DNA of 11,351 bases from JBMYQA01 sp049600855 (GTDB lineage Bacteria; Bacteroidota; Bacteroidia; Cytophagales; Flammeovirgaceae), in assembly GCA_049600855.1 (NCBI GenBank), contig JBMYQA010000199.1:1-11351 (forward strand), given 5' to 3'. The notes under the pieces are model-generated. The model saw only the letters and a list, made by a program, of their open reading frames with translations, did no database searches and had not been told where the DNA came from. Both the position numbers and the translations under genes were made by a program. This document shows positions 1-5,883 of the stretch, piece after piece; position 1 is the first letter of the stretch, and each line of letters begins with the position of its first letter.

Positions 1-221
1 ATTTCTCGCTGAAACGCCACATAAACTTCATCAAAATCTTCGCCTAATCGATGTTCCAACCATCTCTCTACAGCAGCTTTACTAAGTGTATCGCCTGTAT
101 CTTGTGTGGATATGCGATAAGGAAATAAAAGCGTATTAAACTCACTTCGATTTTCCTCATCAATAATAAAAGTAGTTGCAATGGGTATTGCTGTATGTTT
201 CCGTAGTATTATTGTTTCCAT
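1..221 (-). CDS. Unidentified protein, N-terminal 73 residues (truncated by window edge)
   Basis: An open frame starts at the ATG at 221 and runs off the left edge without a stop, giving the first 73 residues of a protein. It begins METIILRKHTAIPIATTFII and contains an acidic stretch near the cut end (residues 63-68, GEDFDE). I do not recognise the family. No signal peptide or membrane segment is evident in the visible part. It follows rtcB in the same direction, with a 227-base gap holding a hairpin whose proximal arm ends about 18 bases before the ATG, so it need not share the rtcB transcript. The open frame with ordinary composition supports a real gene; the function is unknown. Confidence 0.6.
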   Translation of the reverse strand, partial: METIILRKHTAIPIATTFIIDEENRSEFNTLLFPYRISTQDTGDTLSKAAVERWLEHRLGEDFDEVYVAFQRE

Positions 222-232
222 AGTTGCAGTGG

Positions 233-268
233 TTTTGAAGTGGCTAAGCTTCAAAACTTAGCCACCTA
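233..268. repeat. Hairpin repeat, copy 1 (GTGGCTAAG / CTTAGCCAC)
   Basis: A perfect 9-bp inverted repeat pairs 240-248 with 257-265 across an 8-base loop (cttcaaaa, 249-256). That loop is also complementary to the ttttgaag at 233-240, so two alternative foldings exist. Removing the 18 bases at 245-262 leaves ttttgaagtggccaccta, which is identical to 2429-2446 near the other end of the rtcB unit. There is no T-run after the stem on either strand, so it is not a standard terminator. It could be a small dispersed repeat or a regulatory hairpin in the 5' leader of the truncated left-edge gene. Confidence 0.6.
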
Positions 269-448
269 GTTTTAGTTAATTTAGTGCCAAGAGTGCAGGG
301 TAAAGTTGCCCGAAACGGCGAATGCTTCCACATGCAGTTATCCATTACCCTAATGGTTGCCATCTCTAGCCTCCATCCCTACACTTTGTGTTATGTCTTT
401 ATGGGAGTGGTTAAATCCCATTTTAATGCTGTTCGTATACACTTTCAA

Positions 449-1843
449 TTAATCATCGCACATTCGGACGATTTTTGGTAAAAATGTACCGACTACCTCT
501 ACTAATTCTCGTTGTGATCTCATCACCTGATGGATGTCTTTGTAAACCATGGGTGCTTCATCTAAGCCTCCTCCCAATAATTGGACTCCATGTTCTTTTA
601 GGTAGTCTTTGACGTATTTTTTGTGAAGTGATTGTTTTGCCTTCATTCGTGACATCACTCTCCCAGCTCCGTGCGATGCAGAAGCGAATGATTCGCTTTC
701 GCCAGTTCCACGCACGATGAATCCGGGAGCTGTCATAGTACCTGGAATCACACCAAGCACACCTTTACCAGCAGGTGTTGCTCCTTTTCGGTGTACAATC
801 ACCTCTTTTCCATCGGGCAATTGTTCTCTCCAAGCAAAATTGTGGTGGTTTTCCACCATAGCTAGGTGCTTCTCACCTAGCGCTTTTGATATTCGCTCGT
901 GTATTTGATGATGACAAGCTGAGGCATAATCCCCTGCCAAGTTCATGGCCAACCAGTACTCTTGTCCTGCTTCAGTATCTAAATCAAGCCAAGCCAAGCT
1001 CTTTGCCCCCTTTGGCAATTTGCATTGCGACATTGCTAATTGTGTATAGTGCTGTGCAATAAATGCCCCTAAGCCTCTTGACCCTGAGTGAGATAGTACC
1101 GCCATATAGTGGCCTGTTGGCAAACTAAACTCATTGTCTTCATCTAAAATCTCCGTTGTGCCAAATTCTACAAAATGATTTCCTCCGCCTGAGGTTCCAA
1201 TCTGTTTGAACGCTTTCAGTTGCATGTTTTTCAATAAAGGAATTTCCTTAAACTCCTTCCGCTCCAACACGTCATGATCTTTGGGCGCATCAAATGTTGC
1301 TTTACCAAAGCGAGTATTCTCCATCAGAATTTTCTTCAACTTATCGCGATGCCTTGGAATATAATTTGAAGGCATGTCGTATAAAGTCAAACACATTCTG
1401 CAACCAATGTCAACCCCTACCCCATAAGGAATGACTGCATTTTCCGTAGCCAGCACCCCACCTATAGGCAACCCATAACCTTGATGTGCATCGGCCATCA
1501 AAGCTCCTCCTACAGTAATGGGTAATTTCATTGCCGTCTGCATCTGAAATTTTGCCTGCTCCTCAATCCCTTCCTCTCCATAAATCTTGTAGTTTTTAGG
1601 TTCCACCAAAGGAGTCAAATCGACTTCCTTTGGTGGTATCAGTTCTTGTGCGATTTTTCCTAAAATTTGATCATCTTCGTAGTTTTCTGGTTTTGCTAGT
1701 AATTGTGCTAATAAGTTTAGCTTAAATTCTTTTGATTGTTTTTTGTAGTTTCTGCCCATAACCCCTAAGGCTATGCTGATGACTTTATGTGATGGAAAGC
1801 CTAACTTTTGCAGGTCTTTCCCTCTCAGTTTTGATGTTGCCAT
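449..1843 (-). CDS. rtcB: RtcB family RNA-splicing ligase
   Basis: A 464-residue RtcB, the Mn2+/GTP-dependent ligase that joins RNA 2',3'-cyclic phosphate (or 3'-phosphate) ends to 5'-OH ends in tRNA splicing, healing or RNA repair. The family signatures occur in order: ADAHQGYGLPIGGV (117-130), GVGVDIGCRM (141-150, metal ligands D145 and C148), GTSGGGNHFVEFG (216-228, N222/H223/E226), SHSGSRG (251-257), ENHHNF (331-336), HRKGATPAGKG (351-361) with H351 as the expected guanylylated His, and SHGAGRVMSR (390-399). The GCRM in place of the commoner GCGM suggests a subclade. The ATG at 1843 follows the upstream membrane-protein gene by 37 bases, so the two are probably cotranscribed. A weak dyad (ATGGGA 401-406 / TCCCAT 416-421) lies just past the stop. 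Identity is certain; the physiological substrate is unknown. Confidence 0.96.
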   Translation of the reverse strand: MATSKLRGKDLQKLGFPSHKVISIALGVMGRNYKKQSKEFKLNLLAQLLAKPENYEDDQILGKIAQELIPPKEVDLTPLVEPKNYKIYGEEGIEEQAKFQMQTAMKLPITVGGALMADAHQGYGLPIGGVLATENAVIPYGVGVDIGCRMCLTLYDMPSNYIPRHRDKLKKILMENTRFGKATFDAPKDHDVLERKEFKEIPLLKNMQLKAFKQIGTSGGGNHFVEFGTTEILDEDNEFSLPTGHYMAVLSHSGSRGLGAFIAQHYTQLAMSQCKLPKGAKSLAWLDLDTEAGQEYWLAMNLAGDYASACHHQIHERISKALGEKHLAMVENHHNFAWREQLPDGKEVIVHRKGATPAGKGVLGVIPGTMTAPGFIVRGTGESESFASASHGAGRVMSRMKAKQSLHKKYVKDYLKEHGVQLLGGGLDEAPMVYKDIHQVMRSQRELVEVVGTFLPKIVRMCDD

Positions 1844-1880
1844 ATCTGTATAAAATCTTGTTTATCCACTTTCAATAGAT

Positions 1881-2288
1881 TCACACGGTCAATAACTCTT
1901 TATCTAAATACTCCCGAATACGCTGAGCAAAAAACTGGTTCTTGCTATAGGTACTTGTAAACGTTCGTACAATAGCCATCACAAGTAGTATTAATACAAA
2001 CGCAGCTATTATCGTTAAGAACTTCGGAGCACCCTGAATTCCGTGTGCGGTTACTTGAATTAAGAAAGCAATGAGTAAGGCTAACGGCCAAAAAGCTTTC
2101 TTTTTAATTAAGGGAACCACCTGAAAACCTTCTTTGGTTACCAATACAGCCACTTTCCCTCCTGCTCGCTTCTCAACTAGAATCACTTTTCCATCTTTGC
2201 TTAGTGTGCATTTCTTAGGAAACTCTTTATCTAATCGCTGTTTCACGATATTTCGCAAGTGCTTGTCTTCAAAGTTACGTACTTCCAT
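1881..2288 (-). CDS. Small two-TM membrane protein of unknown function
   Basis: A 135-residue protein with a charged, probably cytosolic N-terminal region (1-64) that includes a short beta-rich stretch (VILVEKRAGGKVAVLVTKEG). Two hydrophobic segments follow at about residues 65-83 and 90-109, separated by a short Gly/Pro/His-containing turn, then a charged C-terminal tail (YSKNQFFAQRIREYLDKELL). The topology predicted is both termini inside. I chose the ATG at 2288 over an in-frame TTG three codons earlier; a GGAAG lies just upstream of the ATG. It precedes rtcB by 37 bases in the same direction and is probably in its operon, but nothing in the sequence links it to RNA repair. No family recognised. 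Confidence 0.7.
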   Translation of the reverse strand: MEVRNFEDKHLRNIVKQRLDKEFPKKCTLSKDGKVILVEKRAGGKVAVLVTKEGFQVVPLIKKKAFWPLALLIAFLIQVTAHGIQGAPKFLTIIAAFVLILLVMAIVRTFTSTYSKNQFFAQRIREYLDKELLTV

Positions 2289-2409
2289 GGCTTCCAACTT
2301 TTAGGGTTTCCAGACTCCATATTTAGGTTTATTCATAAGAGTTATCCAATTATAAAATTGTACTCTTAAAACATTACCCTTTTACGTTTTAGGATATAAG
2401 CATCCACCC

Positions 2410-2446
2410 CCACTTCAAAAAGTACTATTTTTGAAGTGGCCACCTA
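2410..2446. repeat. Hairpin repeat, copy 2 (CCACTTCAAAAA / TTTTTGAAGTGG)
   Basis: A perfect 12-bp inverted repeat pairs 2410-2421 with 2428-2439 across a 6-base loop (gtacta). The right arm plus flank, ttttgaagtggccaccta (2429-2446), is the same sequence found at 233-268, where it is interrupted by 18 bases. This copy lies about 120 bases upstream of the membrane-protein gene, so the two copies bracket the membrane-protein/rtcB unit. The stem is AT-rich with no T-tract after it, which argues against a terminator. Confidence 0.65.
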
Positions 2447-2514
2447 CGGTATTTACCAGAACATGATCTCCGAGAAACACTCGGGGTGAGCTATTGAAAG
2501 GAAAGTACAGTTAC

Positions 2515-2552
2515 AAAAAAACCCGAACCTTTTTCATTGGCTCGGGTTTTTC
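2515..2552. terminator. Bidirectional intrinsic terminator
   Basis: aaaaacccga (2517-2526) is perfectly complementary to tcgggttttt (2542-2551). An additional cc/gg pair lies inside the loop (2528-2529 with 2539-2540). Read on the plus strand the stem ends in TTTTT; on the minus strand it ends in a run of seven T. It can therefore terminate transcription from either side. On the minus strand it insulates the membrane-protein/rtcB unit from transcription coming from the nucleosidase-like gene and Csm operon. Confidence 0.85.
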
Positions 2553-2570
2553 CTGAATTCTATTGATTGA

Positions 2571-2702
2571 CTATGAATGCCAATGTATAGGAATGGATAA
2601 ATCCGAGCCTAGCTTTCCCAAGTTTGTTTCAAAGCGTTCGCAAACGGGTAAAACCGCCACTTTTGCTGAAATTTGTTGAATATTTACTCTTTGATTTAGC
2701 AT
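2571..2702 (-). CDS. Possible 43-residue small ORF
   Basis: From an ATG at 2702 a 43-codon frame runs to TAG at 2571 (starts MLNQRVNIQQIS, ends PIHWHS). It lies between the two terminators, with its start only about 16 bases beyond the T-rich end of the upstream one and no visible ribosome site or promoter. The composition is protein-like, with a central VLPVCERFETNLGKLGSDL, but no family is recognised. It could be the internal reading of a repeat element, a gene remnant or chance. Confidence 0.2.
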   Translation of the reverse strand: MLNQRVNIQQISAKVAVLPVCERFETNLGKLGSDLSIPIHWHS

Positions 2703-2709
2703 AGACTTT

Positions 2710-2743
2710 AAAAATAAAGCCCCATACTTTTGGAGTTGGGGCT
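2710..2743 (-). terminator. Intrinsic terminator, minus strand
   Basis: agcccca (2718-2724) pairs with tggggct (2737-2743) over a 12-base loop. Read on the minus strand the stem is followed by TTTATTTTTA, the layout of a rho-independent terminator. It lies about 370 bases past the stop of the nucleosidase-like gene and just after the doubtful 67-codon ORF, and is the first strong terminator downstream of the Csm/cas6/nucleosidase-like block. Confidence 0.75.
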
Positions 2744-2766
2744 CGTTGTATGACCAAAAGCTTTAT

Positions 2767-2970
2767 CTATATTGCATCCATACAATCCACCCAACTCATT
2801 TTATCACCAAAGTTTTTCCCTTCAGTGCCGAGTAGTATAGAACGATATGTAATTTGATGCATTAACACGATTTCTCTGTTTTTATTTACTTTGCAATTGT
2901 AATTATTCCAATGATTAATTCCAAACATTAAAATGATTTTTCTTGTATTTTTTTCAGAAGTTGGAATCAA
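2767..2970 (-). CDS. Doubtful 67-residue ORF or gene remnant
   Basis: This frame runs from a TTG at 2970 to a stop at 2767 and stays open a further 12 codons upstream, to a TAA near 3009, without an ATG. The first internal ATG would leave only 53 residues (MFGINHWNNYNCK...). It ends directly ahead of the minus-strand terminator, which is the position expected of a last gene. The composition is polar and lysine/asparagine rich, and no family is recognised. There is no ribosome site or promoter I can point to. It may be a decayed coding remnant. Confidence 0.2.
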   Translation of the reverse strand: MIPTSEKNTRKIILMFGINHWNNYNCKVNKNREIVLMHQITYRSILLGTEGKNFGDKMSWVDCMDAI

Positions 2971-3110
2971 TCTAAATAAATCACTTATTAAAAATGACCT
3001 TGAATATTAGCTTAATTTAAGAGCAAACATAAAACGAACCTAGCTAATTTCCCATTTTTTAAACGATCAACTGGTAGGTAAGCCCCTGTTCTACCTCTAA
3101 CAAGATATGC

Positions 3111-4787
3111 TTATGGCTTAAGAATTTTACTCAGAATTTTACTAGTAATCAAATAAGTAGGCTTAATCCCTTCCATGCCTAAACTACCTGATGCCAAGGT
3201 GCTGCCTGTTTCTAAAGGATTATCAGAAGCATAATAGGCATAACGCAATTTAATTGACCCTTTAATACTTTTTCGAATCATCGTAGCAGATTGAATGGCT
3301 TTTTGGTAATGTGCTCCTTCCATTTCCAACCCGATGGCATTCCAAGTAGAGGTTTTGAAATGATACAGTACATCTCGATTTTGTAAAGAGGTTCCCAATA
3401 CTGTAACCATAGGCCCTTCAAATACATTCAAACCAAAACCTTTAAAATCTTTCTTCTTAAAATCATTTTGAATAGGGTAGTTATCCGCAGTCCCTTCAAA
3501 TACATGAGCGGTTGGAACCATAATATCTCCTTTTCCACCTTCCAAAATACCTGCTTTACCCATGATAGAAATTGACTCTACATTTAAAGCAATTTGCTTT
3601 GCTCCCACCTCATTAGGTTTCAACAACTCGTCCATGCACTCAAATGCTTGTTCACCAAAAGCATAATCCATCACCAAAAGCAGCGGCATTTCCTCTTTAG
3701 TATACGTTCCTTGCAATTCATCTGGCAACTTATCGAAATTAACCTTTGCCAAATCAAATACCTGAACTGCCAAGTTAGTTCCAGAATGATCTAGCACCTC
3801 ATACATGCCGTTGGCAAGGGCATGTTCTTTAATCGCTTCACGAGCTGAGATGTTCTCTTCTCGACTGACATGTATCGCCAATTCTTCTAGCGTTGAAAAA
3901 TGCTGATCGGGCAAAGCATCAAAGCCATAAATGGCATTCATAAAACTATGTAGATTGGCACTAATGATATGGATGGGCCGTTTTTCCCACCCTTTATGCA
4001 TTAAAAAGGTCGTAATTCGGTTATCCCATCGCTCACCATAAATGTGGTGCCCCACGACTTCACGCAACTTGGCCGTAAACGAGATTTCCTTATCGCGCTC
4101 TTCTTTCCACTCCTCAATGGCGGTTTTCCCAAGCCAATAGGCAATGTGATAGAGGCTATTTTGATCCTTGCTTTTTCGAAACTTCCGTAAAGCCGATTGC
4201 GTTTCATGAATGGTACGTCCTAACACATTACTCAAGTAGACTACTGCTTTTTTCTCATCGAACGGTTTATTTTGTCGCTCCAGTTGGACAATTTCTTCCA
4301 AACGCATCCAATCATCTGTGAGCTTTTTTTCTTTTGGATCGAGTGCATGATTTTTAATTTTCTCCGCCTCAATGTACAAGAAAGTTAAGTGGGTAAGGAT
4401 GTCGTAAATATCACTACGTCCCCTAGTCATTTCAATGTACATGCGATCATTATCGATTCGAAAGCAATTTCTTCTCCGCTTAGGCGGAATGATCGTTGGA
4501 TGCCCTACTTCTGAAAACCCTTCTCTAGCCACTAATTTAATGAATTGGCACTCTTCAATTCCTTGGGGCAATCGCTCCATGACATAGAGTAAGCCATTCA
4601 ATTCTACTTTTTCACGATCATTAATGGTTCCATATATTTCAGGACTTAATTCTAGCAATGCATTTCGCAATGAACGCCCCGACACGCCCATGGGTTTATA
4701 ACTTCCCCGTATAAACAAATGGCGCATGGTAATGTATAAACGTTCAATGGCTGCCCTAGACTCCCTTGCTCGTTTTTTATCTGACAT
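3111..4787 (-). CDS. Nucleoside phosphorylase/nucleosidase-like protein (DUF6909-like)
   Basis: A 558-residue protein. The N-terminal ~340 residues form a largely helical, charged region I cannot assign. The C-terminal part resembles the NP-I purine nucleoside phosphorylase / MTA-SAH nucleosidase fold: a Gly-rich strand-turn with GDIMVPTAHVFEG (420-432), an EMEGA box (488-492, like the ribose-contacting Glu motif) and R..YYASDNPL (about 515-525), resembling the R-x-x-SDNA box carrying the catalytic Asp of MTA/SAH nucleosidases. I associate this architecture with the Bacteroidota family DUF6909, from memory and unverified. The start at ATG 4787 is preferred over the TTG two codons upstream. 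A 260-base gap separates it from cas6, so it may have its own promoter. The substrate is unknown. It could be a housekeeping nucleosidase or a defence-associated nucleotide-degrading enzyme; the first is more likely. Confidence 0.75.
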   Translation of the reverse strand: MSDKKRARESRAAIERLYITMRHLFIRGSYKPMGVSGRSLRNALLELSPEIYGTINDREKVELNGLLYVMERLPQGIEECQFIKLVAREGFSEVGHPTIIPPKRRRNCFRIDNDRMYIEMTRGRSDIYDILTHLTFLYIEAEKIKNHALDPKEKKLTDDWMRLEEIVQLERQNKPFDEKKAVVYLSNVLGRTIHETQSALRKFRKSKDQNSLYHIAYWLGKTAIEEWKEERDKEISFTAKLREVVGHHIYGERWDNRITTFLMHKGWEKRPIHIISANLHSFMNAIYGFDALPDQHFSTLEELAIHVSREENISAREAIKEHALANGMYEVLDHSGTNLAVQVFDLAKVNFDKLPDELQGTYTKEEMPLLLVMDYAFGEQAFECMDELLKPNEVGAKQIALNVESISIMGKAGILEGGKGDIMVPTAHVFEGTADNYPIQNDFKKKDFKGFGLNVFEGPMVTVLGTSLQNRDVLYHFKTSTWNAIGLEMEGAHYQKAIQSATMIRKSIKGSIKLRYAYYASDNPLETGSTLASGSLGMEGIKPTYLITSKILSKILKP

Positions 4788-5047
4788 ATTCAATAGGATG
4801 TTGATTTAAGTACTGGTTATTTGATTGCAGGAATTAAACACAACACATTCAATCTATTTGTATTCAAAACCTTGCTTTAGCTCCATTCAGCTAAGATGGG
4901 ATTTAATTATGGGAAAGTGAAAGGAATGGATATTTTTGATTGTGTTCTCTCCCAAACTGAATCAACTCGTTACAATTATTTAGTTCTATTTCTTTTGTCA
5001 GTACTTTATCCTATTAGGTAATAATTAATCTAACCCCAGTTGCCATA
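4788..5047. other. Spacer between cas6 and the nucleosidase-like gene
   Basis: This 260-base AT-rich spacer holds no ORF of note, no direct repeats of CRISPR type and no strong terminator. The only dyad seen is TTAGCT (4877-4882) with AGCTAA (4889-4894), a 6-bp stem with a 6-base loop and no T-tract. It is long enough to hold a separate promoter for the downstream gene, but no clear match to the Bacteroidota -7 TAnnTTTG consensus stands out. Confidence 0.5.
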
Positions 5048-5794
5048 TTAGCTTTCAACTTTTGTATACTGCTTCACTGAATTTTTTGAAAACTTTCGAG
5101 GTGGATTAACTTGCCAGATTGTTCCAAAACCTAAGCTTGCATGTCTTCCCAAACCAATGTCATTGGGTAAAAAAACATTGGTTTTAAATGTTAAGTTAAA
5201 CACTTGTTTCTTCACGCGTTTAATAGGCACAAAATAGTGTTTTCCTAAATCAACAACCTTACATTCTATCCGATCTGGCACTTGCCAGTTTATCCCTTTT
5301 GCCATACTAATGATATTACCAGCCAAAATTTGTTCAAGCATGGTAATTCGCTCAGCAAGATTATCTAAGTTTTCGTACCTTTTCTTCGCTTCATCATTGA
5401 GGGCAACCCAATAGCGAATGCGATAGGTACGCATATTTTCTAACATTTGCAACCGCAATTCTTTCATCTCCAGTTTAGCTATGCGCAACTGCATGGTTTC
5501 CCCTGCTAAGTTGATTGTCCAATCTTCCTGCTGAAAAAATTTATGAATTTCTTCCACACCTTCACCTACACAAACCAACGCAGGTTTTTGGTGTAAATGT
5601 TTATATTGAATGAGGGGATACCCATAACGAAACTTTTTATCTCCCAAATGATTATGGAAAAGTAAAGAGTTTTCTCTACCAATCAGGTTTACAATAGCTC
5701 CCCGAAAAGCTGAGATTTGCTTAGGAGAAATTGGAGCATCAAAAGAAACGATGAGGCGTTTAAGTGTATGGGGCGTTGGGGCGATGTAGTTCAT
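5048..5794 (-). CDS. cas6: CRISPR pre-crRNA endonuclease Cas6
   Basis: A 248-residue Cas6-type RAMP protein, the metal-independent nuclease that cuts the CRISPR precursor transcript inside the repeats to give crRNAs for the Csm complex. The key signature is the C-terminal glycine-rich loop IGLGRHASLGFGT (213-225), which binds the repeat. An N-terminal RNA-recognition-like region (LIVSFDAPISPKQISAFRGA, then LLFHNHL at 44-50) contains H47 and H49, candidates for the general His, though I cannot align them to confirm. The middle (about 103-155) is rich in charged helix. It is the last gene of the Csm operon, 89 bases after the SAVED-type gene. That gap contains a 16-codon ORF. No CRISPR array adjoins it in this window, so its substrate lies elsewhere. 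Confidence 0.88.
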   Translation of the reverse strand: MNYIAPTPHTLKRLIVSFDAPISPKQISAFRGAIVNLIGRENSLLFHNHLGDKKFRYGYPLIQYKHLHQKPALVCVGEGVEEIHKFFQQEDWTINLAGETMQLRIAKLEMKELRLQMLENMRTYRIRYWVALNDEAKKRYENLDNLAERITMLEQILAGNIISMAKGINWQVPDRIECKVVDLGKHYFVPIKRVKKQVFNLTFKTNVFLPNDIGLGRHASLGFGTIWQVNPPRKFSKNSVKQYTKVES

Positions 5795-5801
5795 GGATTA
5801 T

Positions 5802-5852
5802 TTATTTTATTCTGAGATCATGTAAATATTGATTAGGATTAAATGTTTCCAT
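5802..5852 (-). CDS. Possible 16-codon upstream ORF before cas6
   Basis: An ATG at 5852 opens a 16-codon frame (METFNPNQYLHDLRIK) that stops at 5802, seven bases before the cas6 ATG. Its spacing would let ribosomes terminate and re-initiate on cas6, which is a plausible coupling arrangement, but a frame this short can occur by chance. No comparative evidence is available from one sequence. Confidence 0.2.
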   Translation of the reverse strand: METFNPNQYLHDLRIK

Positions 5853-5883
5853 CTTTAATAGCGTAAATATGTAATGTTTTTAT

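Noticed and set aside
401..421. Dyad ATGGGA/TCCCAT as an rtcB terminator
   Set aside because: The stem is only 6 bp and on the minus strand it is followed by AAAG, not a T-run; it is at best a weak 3' hairpin.
284..481. Plus-strand 65-codon ORF
   Set aside because: It overlaps the rtcB 3' end, has no ribosome site and no recognisable protein character; a shadow of the minus-strand sequence.
2470..2490. Small hairpin CCGAG/CTCGG (2473-2485) as a regulatory element
   Set aside because: It is only 5 bp with no T-tract and no adjacent start codon; not distinguishable from chance.
3006..3048. Inverted repeat ATTAGCT/AGCTAAT after the nucleosidase-like gene as a terminator
   Set aside because: A 7-bp AT-rich stem with a 29-base loop and no T-run; the good terminator is at 2710-2743.
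3594..4207. Additional ORFs (plus-strand 3594-3794 and minus-strand 4001-4207) inside the nucleosidase-like gene
   Set aside because: They lie wholly within a well-supported 558-codon gene in other frames and look like chance reading.
4788..5047. CRISPR array or leader beside cas6
   Set aside because: No direct repeat of 20 bases or more recurs here or in any other spacer of the window.
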